A DNA stretch of 64,000 nucleotides, from NCBI RefSeq assembly GCF_026460945.1, contig NZ_JAOVZV010000022.1:62001-126000 (forward strand). The letters are read 5' to 3'. This document shows, in pieces, positions 36,484 through 45,495 of the stretch. A program made the position numbers and the translations under genes. The notes below the pieces were generated by a model. It saw only the letters and a program-made list of their open reading frames with translations, did not search any database and had not been told where the DNA came from. The stretch comes from Chryseobacterium luquanense. GTDB taxonomy: Bacteria > Bacteroidota > Bacteroidia > Flavobacteriales > Weeksellaceae. How positions within the stretch are numbered: position 1 is the first letter of the stretch; each line of letters opens with the position of its first letter.

Positions 36484-36713
36484 TTGTATATTTTCTATGA
36501 TTTTTGTTAAAAGACTTACCTAATTACCATAGTATTAATAATCAATTTATTATCTCAATTTTTCACCTTACCTTAAAATACCTATTTACCATAATTTTAT
36601 TTTAAAGGTAATTTCAGGTAGTTTTAAATAATAGGACATACCTTAATAACAAATTGGTTTTCTGATATTTAAAAGATTAAGGTAAGTAGGTAAATTATTA
36701 TATAGTATTAAAA
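36484..36713. repeat. Iteron-like TACCTTAA repeats, candidate island origin
   Basis: This very AT-rich 230-bp gap holds TACCTTAA at 36569-36576 and 36639-36646, its complement ttaaggta at 36677-36684, and several variants (cacctta, ttaaaggta, taagtaggta). It separates the helicase and primase genes, a typical place for a replication origin. Function is inferred from repeats and position. Confidence 0.4.
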
Positions 36714-37874
36714 TTAATTTGTGATTTTTGACCGAATGAGGTAACCATAGATCTGTCTTTGCGGATGTTTAACTCTGGGAAATTTGAAAGACGATAAAGC
36801 TCTTCCGATTTTCAAATGATTTAGGCGAATTCCGTGAGAATTAAGATCAATCATCACTTCTGTGGCTGTTTTAAATTCTTCCAGATTGTCAGATGCTTCA
36901 TAGAATTTACTTACCATTTCCTGTTCTAAAGTCATTTGTGTGAATCGCTCATTACGTTTTTCGTTTTCGGAAATATCTGCTAAAGTGAGTTCAGGATTGT
37001 AATTTTCTCGTTTGTAAGCGTTGAAATAGGCTTGAGCCCAAACCTTATCAATATCAATTTCAGATGAATAATTGAAGTTGATTTTCTCGATTACTTCAAA
37101 AATAATCCAACGAACACTTCCGGATTCGTCTGTCAGAAAGTCTGTTTTGTTGGTAGAACCTACGAAACTGCAAATTCTTTCCAGATATTCGGCTTTCCTT
37201 GCATAAGGCAATCTTTCGTTAATGTGCGTTTTTGAGATCATCGCTTTCAAAGAATTGATGTCAGCTTTTGCTAAAACCGAAAGTTCATCTAAATTGATAA
37301 TCAAATTTTTGCACAATTTGATTCTGCTATCTTTATCCAAACCAATATCTTCCGAGAGGTAATTCGTTAGTTTTCTAGGAATAAAAAATCTTAAGAATGT
37401 TGACTTCCCACTATTCTGAATGGTATTTGCCAAAACCAAACAATGCTTATTGATTTTCTCTTTTTCTAAAGCACAAAAGACCGCTCTGGTAAACCATTTC
37501 TCAACGTGATACAAAAATTTTTTATCGTCGTTAGTCTTCACATAACTGCATAATTTTGCGATATGATCTTCGCCATCCCAATCCTCCAAACTTTCAATAT
37601 ATTCTGAAATAGGATTATACTGTTCTATCAAATGGCTTCTGACCAAGATTTCCAACTTATTAATCGGTATATTAATTCCAGATTGAATGAGCTCTATATA
37701 CAATGAGTTTAAATTTAGATCTGTCCATTTTTTATCTTGTATCAGTTTGATTTCAAACTCCAGAGATATGGTATTGAATCTTAATGAATACTTCGAATTG
37801 AGATAATTTAGAGTGCGATCAAAAATGGTTTTGCCTTCTGTACCATTTTGATACAGAGTATTTTTCTCTTCCAT
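36714..37874 (-). CDS. VapE-family (virulence-associated E) helicase of island B
   Basis: I chose MEEKNTLYQN at 37874; the extension to 37946 is hydrophobic and untypical. The protein is about 386 aa. It carries IEYIESLEDWDGEDHI near residue 95, the P-loop LANTIQNSGKSTF near 150, NLDELSVLAKADINSLKAMIS (Walker B region) and VGSTNKTDFLTDESGSVRW near 245-265, all hallmarks of the VapE SF3-like domain. With the primase it forms the island replication module, comparable to the D5-type helicase in island A. Confidence 0.85.
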   Translation of the reverse strand: MEEKNTLYQNGTEGKTIFDRTLNYLNSKYSLRFNTISLEFEIKLIQDKKWTDLNLNSLYIELIQSGINIPINKLEILVRSHLIEQYNPISEYIESLEDWDGEDHIAKLCSYVKTNDDKKFLYHVEKWFTRAVFCALEKEKINKHCLVLANTIQNSGKSTFLRFFIPRKLTNYLSEDIGLDKDSRIKLCKNLIINLDELSVLAKADINSLKAMISKTHINERLPYARKAEYLERICSFVGSTNKTDFLTDESGSVRWIIFEVIEKINFNYSSEIDIDKVWAQAYFNAYKRENYNPELTLADISENEKRNERFTQMTLEQEMVSKFYEASDNLEEFKTATEVMIDLNSHGIRLNHLKIGRALSSFKFPRVKHPQRQIYGYLIRSKITN

Positions 37875-37952
37875 AAAAACATCTGGGTATTGTGGAAACA
37901 GAAACAAATAATTATTATATTTGTACTTTACTTCCAAGTAAAACAAAGATTT

Positions 37953-37980
37953 TAAGCCTAACTACTGCTTTAGTTAGGCT
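37953..37980 (+). terminator. Strong hairpin between VapE and excisionase genes
   Basis: aagcctaact (37953-37962) pairs perfectly with agttaggctt (37971-37980). A T-rich stretch follows on the plus strand (ttattttttt), so it would work as a rightward terminator, opposite to the genes around it. On the minus strand it lies just 3' of the excisionase stop and may still limit read-through. Confidence 0.5.
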
Positions 37981-38265
37981 TTATTTTTTTCGTAAAGAAA
38001 ATTCAATCGCTTCTTGTTGAATTTCATCATTTGATTTATGGCTGTTCTTTAACAACCATTCGTCAATTTTTTTGCGTTCAAAAAATAGAACTTTCCCGTT
38101 AGGTTTAGAGAAAGGGATGCTGTGCGAATGAACTAATTTGTATATGTAGGATTTCTTGAATCCCGTATAATCTGAAAGTTCTTCGACGTTCAGAATTTCC
38201 TTTAAACCGAAAATATGTTTTTCAATTCGGTTGAGTTTGTGCAGAATGATTTCGTTATTTTCCAT
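37981..38265 (-). CDS. Excisionase-type HTH protein of island B
   Basis: The 94-aa protein has an N-terminal helix and an excisionase/MerR HTH: EELSDYTGFKKSYIYKLVHS then SIPFSKPNGKVLFFERKKIDEWL. Placed between the integrase and the VapE gene, it is the probable recombination directionality factor, and the GGTGTACA repeats at the island ends are candidate binding sites. The 200-bp gap to the integrase contains imperfect repeats (aataagaat ... atctggatta at about 38348-38410). Confidence 0.75.
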   Translation of the reverse strand: MENNEIILHKLNRIEKHIFGLKEILNVEELSDYTGFKKSYIYKLVHSHSIPFSKPNGKVLFFERKKIDEWLLKNSHKSNDEIQQEAIEFSLRKK

Positions 38266-38464
38266 TGCTTTCGTTTAACAAATTTAATGAAGCAAAAGTC
38301 ATCATAGAAAACCATAAAAACAATAGAGTCAAACACTTAAAGGCGAAATAAGAATGATATGGATTAATCTGGAATGTGTAAAGTCTAAATAAGAATAATC
38401 TGGATTAAAATAGATTCAGTAAAATTTTACTAACTAAAATATTACTCTACCTAAAAATATATTT

Positions 38465-39604
38465 TTACAGTTCTATATTTAGTTCCGGGATAATCTCAGC
38501 GGCTTCTTTCATTTTACTATCCACAATTTTTGCATAGATCTGTGTCGTTCTCAATTCTCGATGTCCCAATCTTTTGGAAACTGTGTAAATATCTGCACCA
38601 TTTTCCAAGAGTAAGACAGCATTCGTATGTCGAGCTGAATGAAAAGTAATATGTTTAGGAACCGCAGCGCGATTGCACCAACGGACTATTTCAGTATTGT
38701 AGGTCATTCCATATCTCAAACCTTTGAAAACTTTCTCTAGTGGATCTTGTCTTTCTCCTAACAAGTCTCTGGCTTGTTTTGATATATATAGATATTCTAC
38801 GCCATCAGTTTTTTCTTGTCGGAAATTAACTCTTGAAATATCACCTTCATCACGAACTTCTTTCCAAATTAAAGAACTGATATCTGACCAACGTAATCCG
38901 GACAAGCAAGAAAAAAGAAAAGCTTTCTTTAATACCGGATACTTACATTCTGCTTTGGCTAAACGTTGCAACTTGTCAAAAATCAGATATTCTCTCTGGC
39001 TTTCAGCCTGTTCAAATGATTTTACCTTTGAAGCATAATTTACTGTCAAATATCCGTTATCAAAAGCACTTCGAAGTGCAGCTTTAAATTTGTTGAAATA
39101 TGAATATTTGGAATTTTGAGAAAGTGGAATTTCACTTTTAGTTAGAGCATCTTTTTCAAAATATCGGTGAACTTTTTTGACGAATCTCTCGTCAATTTCA
39201 TCGAAAGTCATGTTCTTTGAAACGATCTTTTTTAAATGTTGTAAAGTAGAATACCAGTTGCCATAATTATTAGAAGAATCTTGCAGTCGTTTTTCATCTG
39301 TCAACTCTTCAAAATATGTCAAAAAAGTTCTTTTACTTTTCACCGTATCTTTTAAGTCGTAACGTCCTTGGACATATTCAGCTTTTTTGATCGCCAAAAT
39401 ACTTTCGGCAAGAGCCATAGCTTCTTTATTTTCTTTTTTTTCTTTAGGTGTTTTAGGTTCAGGATGTAAATAAATTTTCAGGTACTCAAAATCCCGCAGA
39501 TGAATTCTTTTTCCTTGTACATTAGTAGAAGAACCTTTGTAATACTCAATGAAAAGACTAATCCTTCCATCAGCTAAATTTTTCTGTTTTAAAGTGATAT
39601 TCAT
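38465..39604 (-). CDS. Tyrosine integrase of island B
   Basis: Start chosen at MNITLKQKNL (39604), since the longer frame runs into the palindromic GGTGTACA region. The product of 379 aa has an N-terminal arm-binding domain, a SAM-like core-binding domain (residues 90-190) and the catalytic domain with SCLSGLRWSDI (Arg), HSARHTNAVLL (H-x-x-R-H) and the HRELRTTQIYAKI tyrosine. It is 170 bp from the mnmE 3' end, where the att core lies. It appears intact, unlike the island A integrase, so island B may still be mobile and may also mobilise the tandem array. Confidence 0.92.
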   Translation of the reverse strand: MNITLKQKNLADGRISLFIEYYKGSSTNVQGKRIHLRDFEYLKIYLHPEPKTPKEKKENKEAMALAESILAIKKAEYVQGRYDLKDTVKSKRTFLTYFEELTDEKRLQDSSNNYGNWYSTLQHLKKIVSKNMTFDEIDERFVKKVHRYFEKDALTKSEIPLSQNSKYSYFNKFKAALRSAFDNGYLTVNYASKVKSFEQAESQREYLIFDKLQRLAKAECKYPVLKKAFLFSCLSGLRWSDISSLIWKEVRDEGDISRVNFRQEKTDGVEYLYISKQARDLLGERQDPLEKVFKGLRYGMTYNTEIVRWCNRAAVPKHITFHSARHTNAVLLLENGADIYTVSKRLGHRELRTTQIYAKIVDSKMKEAAEIIPELNIEL

Positions 39605-39615
39605 ACATTCTATTT

Positions 39616-39678
39616 GAGGTGTACATTTGTACACCTTGGGGCTTGTTTTTGCAGCTCAAGGTGTACAACAGGTGTACA
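39616..39678. repeat. GGTGTACA array upstream of the island B integrase
   Basis: GGTGTACA is found at 39618-39625, as its complement at 39628-39635 (together a near-perfect palindrome), and again at 39660-39667 and 39671-39678. It overlaps the integrase promoter region and lies 96 bp from the mnmE att core. The same motif is at the far end of the island (6189, 6333, 6416). Candidate arm sites or operators. Confidence 0.6.
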
Positions 39679-39773
39679 AATATAAAAATAAACTCTAAAA
39701 AGAGAAAATAAAATTTTTATAAATGACTGATAATCAACTAAAAGAAAGAAAAAGAAATCGAAGAAAAGCTAAT

Positions 39774-39791
39774 TTATTTCCCGATACAGAA
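39774..39791. repeat. att core at the 3' end of mnmE (island B chromosomal junction)
   Basis: On the mnmE strand these are the last six codons, ttctgtatcgggaaataa (FCIGK and stop). A 15/18 copy lies at 6131-6148. The mnmE (thdF/trmE) 3' end is a known integration site, for example of Salmonella SGI1, whose att core is very similar; the island restores the stop codon so the gene stays intact. Confidence 0.7.
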
Positions 39792-41159
39792 TTTCGAGAA
39801 AATATTCCCCAAAACCTCGTCATTGGTAACTTCGCCTGAAATTTCTCCAAGATATTCCAAAGCATTTCTAAGTTCGTAAGCTAAGAGCTCTGTTGAAATC
39901 TGAAAATTAATGGCTTCTTTCACTTTATCAACGGCATCTAAAGATTTTTGTAAAGCTTCAAAATGACGTTGATTGGTGATAATTACGTTGTTTTCAGAAG
40001 TTTTTAACTGTTCAACATATGAAGATAATTCATTTTTCAAATCTTGAATGTTCTGATTTTCAACAGCTGAAATTTTTATAAAATCAAATTCTTGAGAAAT
40101 TTCGTCTATGAAAATTTGTTCTACATTTTCATAGTGATTCGGGATTACTTCGTCAATTTTTGTGGCGCAAATAATCAGTTTTAAATCATCCCTCAATAAA
40201 GATTTTATCATTTCGATGTCATCTGTAAAATCCGTTGTTGCAACATCAGCTAAATAGACCAAAATATCAGCATTTTCTACTTTTTCCTTGGCCTTTTTTA
40301 CTCCTATTGCCTCAATTTCATCGATTGTTTCACGCAATCCGGCGGTGTCGATCAGACGAAAAGCATGCCCTTTAATATGCAGAACTTCCTCAATGGTATC
40401 TCTCGTTGTTCCTGCAATACTGCTTACAATAGCTCTTTCTTCTTTAAGTAAAGCGTTCAGAAGGGTAGATTTTCCAGCATTTGGCTTTCCGATAATGGCA
40501 ACCGCAGTTCCGTTTTTGATGGCATTTCCGTATTGGAAACTTTCAATTAATGAATTTAATTTTAATTCAATTTTATCTAAAAGTTGATTTAAAGCAGAAC
40601 GATCTACAAATTCTACGTCTTCTTCTGCAAAATCAAGTTCCAGTTCAATTAATGATACAAAATTCAGCAAATCGGTTCTTAAAAACGAAATTTCATTTGT
40701 AATTCCGCCTTTAAGCTGGTTAATTGCCACTTTTCTTGAAGCTTCATTTTCGGAAGCAATCACATCAGCAATCGCTTCAGCCTGAGAAAGGTCAATTCTT
40801 CCATTGATAAAAGCACGAAGCGTAAATTCTCCTGCTTTTGCCATTCTCGCTCCGTTTTTCATCAGAGTTTCCAAAATACGTTTACCGATATGTGGCGAAC
40901 CGTGAAAAGTAATTTCCACAGAATTTTCTGTTGTAAAAGTTCTTGGCGCCAAAAAAATAGAAAGCATTACTTCATCAATCGCCTCATCTTCATCCATAAA
41001 ATAACCGTAATGAATGGTGTGAGACTTCTGTTTTTCAAGTTTTTTTGAAGGAAAACATTTCTGTACAACAGATAATGCCTCATTTCCTGAAACTCTGATA
41101 ATTCCTAAAGCTCCTATTCCGTTGGCGGTTGCAAGCGCGCAAATGGTATCGTTATTCAT
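39774..41159 (-). CDS. mnmE: tRNA modification GTPase MnmE
   Basis: The 461-aa protein has the N-terminal tetrahydrofolate-binding domain (LATANGIGALGIIRVSGNEA, residues 7-26), a helical domain, the G domain with GKPNAGKSTLL (about 228), DTAGLRET (about 272), and the NAT-KID-like ICATKIDEV loop, then the C-terminal FCIGK. With MnmG it makes the cmnm5 group at wobble uridines of tRNA. It is intact although island B ends in its last 18 bases. It has no operon partner here. Confidence 0.97.
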   Translation of the reverse strand: MNNDTICALATANGIGALGIIRVSGNEALSVVQKCFPSKKLEKQKSHTIHYGYFMDEDEAIDEVMLSIFLAPRTFTTENSVEITFHGSPHIGKRILETLMKNGARMAKAGEFTLRAFINGRIDLSQAEAIADVIASENEASRKVAINQLKGGITNEISFLRTDLLNFVSLIELELDFAEEDVEFVDRSALNQLLDKIELKLNSLIESFQYGNAIKNGTAVAIIGKPNAGKSTLLNALLKEERAIVSSIAGTTRDTIEEVLHIKGHAFRLIDTAGLRETIDEIEAIGVKKAKEKVENADILVYLADVATTDFTDDIEMIKSLLRDDLKLIICATKIDEVIPNHYENVEQIFIDEISQEFDFIKISAVENQNIQDLKNELSSYVEQLKTSENNVIITNQRHFEALQKSLDAVDKVKEAINFQISTELLAYELRNALEYLGEISGEVTNDEVLGNIFSKFCIGK

Positions 41160-41437
41160 GCTGCAAAATTACGGAAATTTATATGGCAAAACATCCAAAA
41201 TTTTATGTTCAAAATTCAGTTATTCAAATCCTCTAAGATTCTCAAACGCTCAAACTCTTCCATCCTCAAACTTCTTTTTTTGGAGCAGGGCTAAAAAGTT
41301 CTCTGTAATTCAAAATTTCTCTGTATAATGAAAAACTGTTATCTTTTTTGTAGATTTAAATAAGGCAAACACAATTCAGATTATGGATTGTATTTTGACT
41401 TAAAACTTTAAAACAAAATTTCATAAAATAGATTTAC

Positions 41438-42112
41438 ATGGGTATCGTTGCATTAGTTTTAATCGTTATCATCATTTTAATATTCTTTATCTTGAAAATT
41501 CCCAAACTTAACGTTGCAAAGAAAATACTTATTGTAATTTCGGTTTTACTGTTATGTATAACCACTTTAGCGGTCATTTTTATAACAGGTTTTGATCGTG
41601 GAAGGATGCCCAAGAGGGAAGAAGTTGAAGAAGGTCAGAAAAATTTTGATACAATAAAAAAATCAGATAGTACAATTACTAAGGTTTATGAAAATCTTCC
41701 AAAAGATAATTCAGAACAAATCAAAGCACTGTTATTCAATATTGAGGGAAACTATGAATTTAAAAAAGAAGAAACGACCTGCAAAATGAATCTGACTTTA
41801 TATTACCAAAAAAATCAGTTGAAGTATAAGTTGAAAACCAATACCCGAGAATTTTCAGATAATGCTGAAATTGAATTAAATGAGAAAAAAGACGGGTATT
41901 ATATTACATTCAAAAATATTGAATGGAGCGAATATTTGGGCGGACTCGACAATGAGGGAGAACCAATAGATAAAAATTTATCAATACCTGAAAACGTTTC
42001 TGGTACATTGTATAAAAATGAAATTATCATTCAGAATTATGGCAACTCAATGAATTATTACGTGGTTTTTGATGATTGTGGAGAAAAGTACATTGAATTG
42101 ATTAAAAAATAA
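41438..42112 (+). CDS. Membrane-anchored hypothetical protein
   Basis: The 224-aa protein has two N-terminal membrane segments (residues 4-20 and about 29-52) then a soluble part of mixed strands (NIEGNYEFKKEETTCKMNLTLYYQKN) that looks like a lipocalin-like or DUF5991-type beta sheet. No catalytic motif. It is followed after 13 bp by another membrane protein gene on the same strand, with which it forms an operon. The gap to mnmE (about 280 bp) shows nothing else. Confidence 0.6.
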   Translation: MGIVALVLIVIIILIFFILKIPKLNVAKKILIVISVLLLCITTLAVIFITGFDRGRMPKREEVEEGQKNFDTIKKSDSTITKVYENLPKDNSEQIKALLFNIEGNYEFKKEETTCKMNLTLYYQKNQLKYKLKTNTREFSDNAEIELNEKKDGYYITFKNIEWSEYLGGLDNEGEPIDKNLSIPENVSGTLYKNEIIIQNYGNSMNYYVVFDDCGEKYIELIKK

Positions 42113-42125
42113 AGCATTTAAGACG

Positions 42126-43145
42126 ATGAAAAAATTATTCTTTTTCCTTCTTTTTCCGTTGTTAATGTTTGGAAACATGGCAAAACCTTGGATGGATGGT
42201 TCTCAACATTCTGTCTTATACGGTGTAGGAAATGCTTCAGTGAAAAGTGAAATTATCAATATTCGTTTGGTAAAAGAACCCGTTGATGAAATCTATTTTG
42301 CTAAATATTCTATAAAATATCGAATCTATTCACCTCAAAAACAAAAGCTTCCTTTATTATTCATAGCGATTAATCTTAATGATGAAAGAGAGGTAAAAGT
42401 TAATGGTGTTTCAAAAAATACAGAGCTTTTAAATATCGAAAAAAAGAAATATTCATTTATCCAAAAAGACGAATCAGGATTTTTTGTTAAATATGATCAG
42501 TCTGATAAAGTACCGGTAAATCCGAATGATCTGCTTTATTTTTCTGCAGATTTAGTAGAAGGTGAAAATATCATTGAGGTAACATACAACGCAGATTTAG
42601 AATATAACACTTACGGTTTTATCAAGAATTATAAATTGGAATATTCCCTTTATCCATCAAAATTCTGGAAGTCTTTTGGGCCGATTGAAGTTAATCTGAT
42701 TTTAGATGATGGAATTGAATTTAAAGATTCAAATCTCGGCTCCGGAAAAAAAGAAAGGAAGATTTATCAATGGAAAATTTCACCTCAAAATCATGAAAAT
42801 ATTGTAATCACAGTTTCTGAGAACACCTCTTTTATCTCCAAAATACTCTTATTTTTAGATCCTTTCGGAATTGCTTTGATTACTTTTGTTGGAATGTTTC
42901 TTATCCATTTAAAATTAATAAAAAGAAGTTCTAAAAAATACATTTTAGTTCTAGGGATTGTATTGGTTCCGATACTTTTTTATGTTATTTATTTTCTGTC
43001 TTTTGATCTCATCGATCTTAGTTTAGGAAAGAAAAATACTAAACACGGATATGTATTTTTATATGTAGTAACTTATCCATTATTACTTTTGATTTATTGG
43101 ATATTGATGTGGTTGATTTATAAAAGAACAAAACGGAGTAAATAA
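42126..43145 (+). CDS. Hypothetical protein with signal peptide and three C-terminal TM helices
   Basis: The 339-aa protein has a signal peptide (MKKLFFFLLFPLLMFG), an extracytoplasmic beta domain (residues 20-235, with YFAKYSIKYRIYSPQ and NIIEVTYNADLEYN), then three membrane helices at about 243-260, 273-292 and 313-333. Family unknown. It is the second gene of the operon beginning at 41438 and is followed by a strong terminator at 43164. Confidence 0.6.
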   Translation: MKKLFFFLLFPLLMFGNMAKPWMDGSQHSVLYGVGNASVKSEIINIRLVKEPVDEIYFAKYSIKYRIYSPQKQKLPLLFIAINLNDEREVKVNGVSKNTELLNIEKKKYSFIQKDESGFFVKYDQSDKVPVNPNDLLYFSADLVEGENIIEVTYNADLEYNTYGFIKNYKLEYSLYPSKFWKSFGPIEVNLILDDGIEFKDSNLGSGKKERKIYQWKISPQNHENIVITVSENTSFISKILLFLDPFGIALITFVGMFLIHLKLIKRSSKKYILVLGIVLVPILFYVIYFLSFDLIDLSLGKKNTKHGYVFLYVVTYPLLLLIYWILMWLIYKRTKRSK

Positions 43146-43163
43146 TTCAGCTTTAATTAAAAA

Positions 43164-43190
43164 ATCACCTCATAAGCTGAGATGATTTTC
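43164..43190 (+). terminator. Terminator after the 42126 gene
   Basis: aaatcacctc (43164-43173) pairs with gagatgattt (43181-43190) with one G-U pair and a 7-nt loop; the flanks are A/T-rich on both sides, so it can act in both directions. Confidence 0.65.
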
Positions 43191-43320
43191 AAAAGAAATA
43201 AACTTTCTTATATATATAAAGTGGTCGGTTTGTAAGTACAAAAGTAGGGGAGAAGAGTGTGATTATTTTCAGGATTTACCCTGAAAATAAAACCGTGAAA
43301 ATACGGTTGCAAGATAAAAA

Positions 43321-43355
43321 ATTGTCCTGCAAAATTTATTGCAGGACAATTTTTA
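43321..43355. terminator. Second hairpin between convergent genes
   Basis: attgtcctgc (43321-43330) pairs perfectly with gcaggacaat (43341-43350), followed by ttttatcttt. It ends plus-strand transcription from 42126 and lies 3' of the leftward peptidase gene. Confidence 0.7.
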
Positions 43356-43443
43356 TCTTTAAAATGATTACAAATCGAATCTTAATAATCTAGACTTTTT
43401 AACTGAGTCTTAATGGTTTAAATTAAAATGCACAATTGTTATT

Positions 43444-45213
43444 TTAAATTGGATTTACCAATTCTAAAAACCATTCTTTTACCTCGCCTTCTAAATGTGA
43501 AGCTAATTTTTCTTCACAAGTTTTATGATAAGAATTCAACCAATTTATTTCGTCCTGAGAAAGAATTTCTTTCACAATATCATTTTTAAAGAACGGACAA
43601 AATGTTAAGGTTTCAAATTCGTAAAAAGTACCGTGAATTGTAGTTTCAGATTCTTTTACGGCAATTAGATTTTCGTGACGGATTCCGTAATCACCTTCTA
43701 AATAATATCCTGGCTCATTTGAAACAACCATTCCTACTAAAAGTTCCTGCGGGTTCATATCTTTTCTGATGTTTTGCGGGCCTTCGTGAACGTTCATAAA
43801 GCTTCCGACACCATGTCCGGTACCGTGATTATAGTCTTTTGCATTCATCCATAATGGAAGTCTTGCAATCGCATCCAATTGAACACCTCTCGTTCCTTTC
43901 GGAAATTTTACCATCGATAGACGGATCATTCCCTGTAAAACCAAAGTAGAATTGATTTTGAATTCTTGAGACACCGCCCCTAAAGCCAAAGTTCTCGTAA
44001 TATCTGTTGTTCCTTCTAGATATTGTCCGCCGGAATCAACCAAAATACTTGCATCTTTCGTTACCTCTTTGCTTCCTTCACTTTTTGCCGAATAATGCAT
44101 CATGGCACCGTTTTCTTTAAAACCAACGATGCTTCCAAAACTTTCACCCACAAAATTTTCACCTGCAGCACGGAAGCTTCTTAGTTTTTCACCAATTGAG
44201 TATTCGTTCATGGCTTCTTTTCCGGCATTATGAGTCAACCAATAAAGAAATTTTACCATTGCAACACCGTCTCTTACCATTACTTTTCTGAAACCTTCCA
44301 ACTCTGTTTCGTTTTTCTGAGCTTTCATCAGATTTCCCGGAACGGCAGCTTTTACAAAAGTGTTGTTAATTTTTAAAGCTTCAAAAATTGACTGATTGCT
44401 GTTTGGTGAAACTAAAATGTTCTCGTTTTTAATGGTTCTTAAATGATTGTAAAATTCTTCATACGGCATCATTTTCACCCACGCTGCATCCATTTGTTTT
44501 CTGGCCTCAACTTCCATTTTTTCAAGGTCTGTGAAAAGAATCGCATCATTTTTAGTAATTAAAATATATCCTAAAAATACAGGGTTGCTTTCAACGTCAC
44601 TTCCTCTCAAATTTAATGTCCACGCAACATCATCAAGACTTGAAATCACATGCACGCCAACTTCCTGCTCTTCCATCTTCTGACGGATTGCAGAGATTTT
44701 ATCGGTAACAGATTTCCCCGCTCTTTCAATTGGGTGTGTATAAATAGGATTTTTTGAAGGTGTACTTCTTTCTTTCCAAACTTCTTTTAATAAAGGAGAA
44801 TCAACTAAGTTTAAATTTTTTGCATTCAGTTTTTGATACAAAAGTTCCCAGTTTGAATGTGAAGTTGCCAAAGCATTTACGGCAACTTTTCCGTTTGAAG
44901 GAATTTCAGAAATAATCCAGTCGATATAGTTGGGAGTTCCTTCCATTCCGTCTTTGAAAAGATCAATTCCTGAACCAGCCAATTCAATCGGAGCTTGTGT
45001 AAAATATCTTCCGTCCGTCCAAAGTCCAGCTTTATCTTTTGTAATTACCACAAAACCTGCAGAACCAAGAAAACCTGAAAGCCAGGCTCTTTCCTGCCAT
45101 TCTTCAGGTAAATATTCACTCATGTGAGGATCTGCGGAGTATACTATAAATGCATCAACATTGTTTTTCTGCATTTCTTCACGAAGCGCAGCTACTTTTT
45201 CCTTTGAAGTCAT
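43444..45213 (-). CDS. Xaa-Pro aminopeptidase (aminopeptidase P family)
   Basis: The 589-aa protein is of the long three-domain APP type: two creatinase-like N-terminal domains (residues 1-310) and a C-terminal pita-bread domain with metal ligands in ILVDSGGQYLEGTTDITRT (two Asp), NHGTGHGVGSFMNVHEGP (His), and later Glu in SNEPGYYLEGDYGIRHENL. It removes an N-terminal residue next to proline in peptides, in the cytoplasm. The length and order match the eukaryote-like APP1 group common in Bacteroidota. It is a single-gene unit. Confidence 0.93.
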   Translation of the reverse strand: MTSKEKVAALREEMQKNNVDAFIVYSADPHMSEYLPEEWQERAWLSGFLGSAGFVVITKDKAGLWTDGRYFTQAPIELAGSGIDLFKDGMEGTPNYIDWIISEIPSNGKVAVNALATSHSNWELLYQKLNAKNLNLVDSPLLKEVWKERSTPSKNPIYTHPIERAGKSVTDKISAIRQKMEEQEVGVHVISSLDDVAWTLNLRGSDVESNPVFLGYILITKNDAILFTDLEKMEVEARKQMDAAWVKMMPYEEFYNHLRTIKNENILVSPNSNQSIFEALKINNTFVKAAVPGNLMKAQKNETELEGFRKVMVRDGVAMVKFLYWLTHNAGKEAMNEYSIGEKLRSFRAAGENFVGESFGSIVGFKENGAMMHYSAKSEGSKEVTKDASILVDSGGQYLEGTTDITRTLALGAVSQEFKINSTLVLQGMIRLSMVKFPKGTRGVQLDAIARLPLWMNAKDYNHGTGHGVGSFMNVHEGPQNIRKDMNPQELLVGMVVSNEPGYYLEGDYGIRHENLIAVKESETTIHGTFYEFETLTFCPFFKNDIVKEILSQDEINWLNSYHKTCEEKLASHLEGEVKEWFLELVNPI

Positions 45214-45302
45214 TATTTTAATAATTTTAAAGACGTGAAGTTACAAATTAAAGCTGATTTTGAGAGTTAAAAAATATACAAAGTTTTTGAGAGATGAGGT
45301 TG

Positions 45303-45422
45303 GATGCTGGAAGCTGGATGAGGGAAGATTGATTGGGATGTAACTTTCAGATTACTTATTTTAAAAAAAAAATCTCATAAAAATACATCATAAATTTGCT
45401 GACAGAAATTACTTCCAGCATC
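45303..45422. repeat. Intergenic palindromic repeat, REP-like
   Basis: gatgctggaag (45303-45313) and cttccagcatc (45412-45422) form a perfect 11-bp inverted repeat, with tandem aagctggatg-like units inside. Such GGAAGCTGGA-rich elements are common between Chryseobacterium genes. No gene is seen in the 45214-45495 gap. Confidence 0.5.
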
Positions 45423-45495
45423 AAACACCCAGTTTCCAACCCAAATAAATACCATAAATCAGAAAATTAAAAAATTTTGGAAAGATTATTGCAGT

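Noticed and set aside
37953..37980. Terminator of the excisionase gene
   Set aside because: The T tract lies on the plus-strand side, so as a minus-strand terminator it is incomplete; kept only as a hairpin.
39774..41159. mnmE disrupted by the island
   Set aside because: The final FCIGK codons and stop are present, so the insertion keeps the gene whole.
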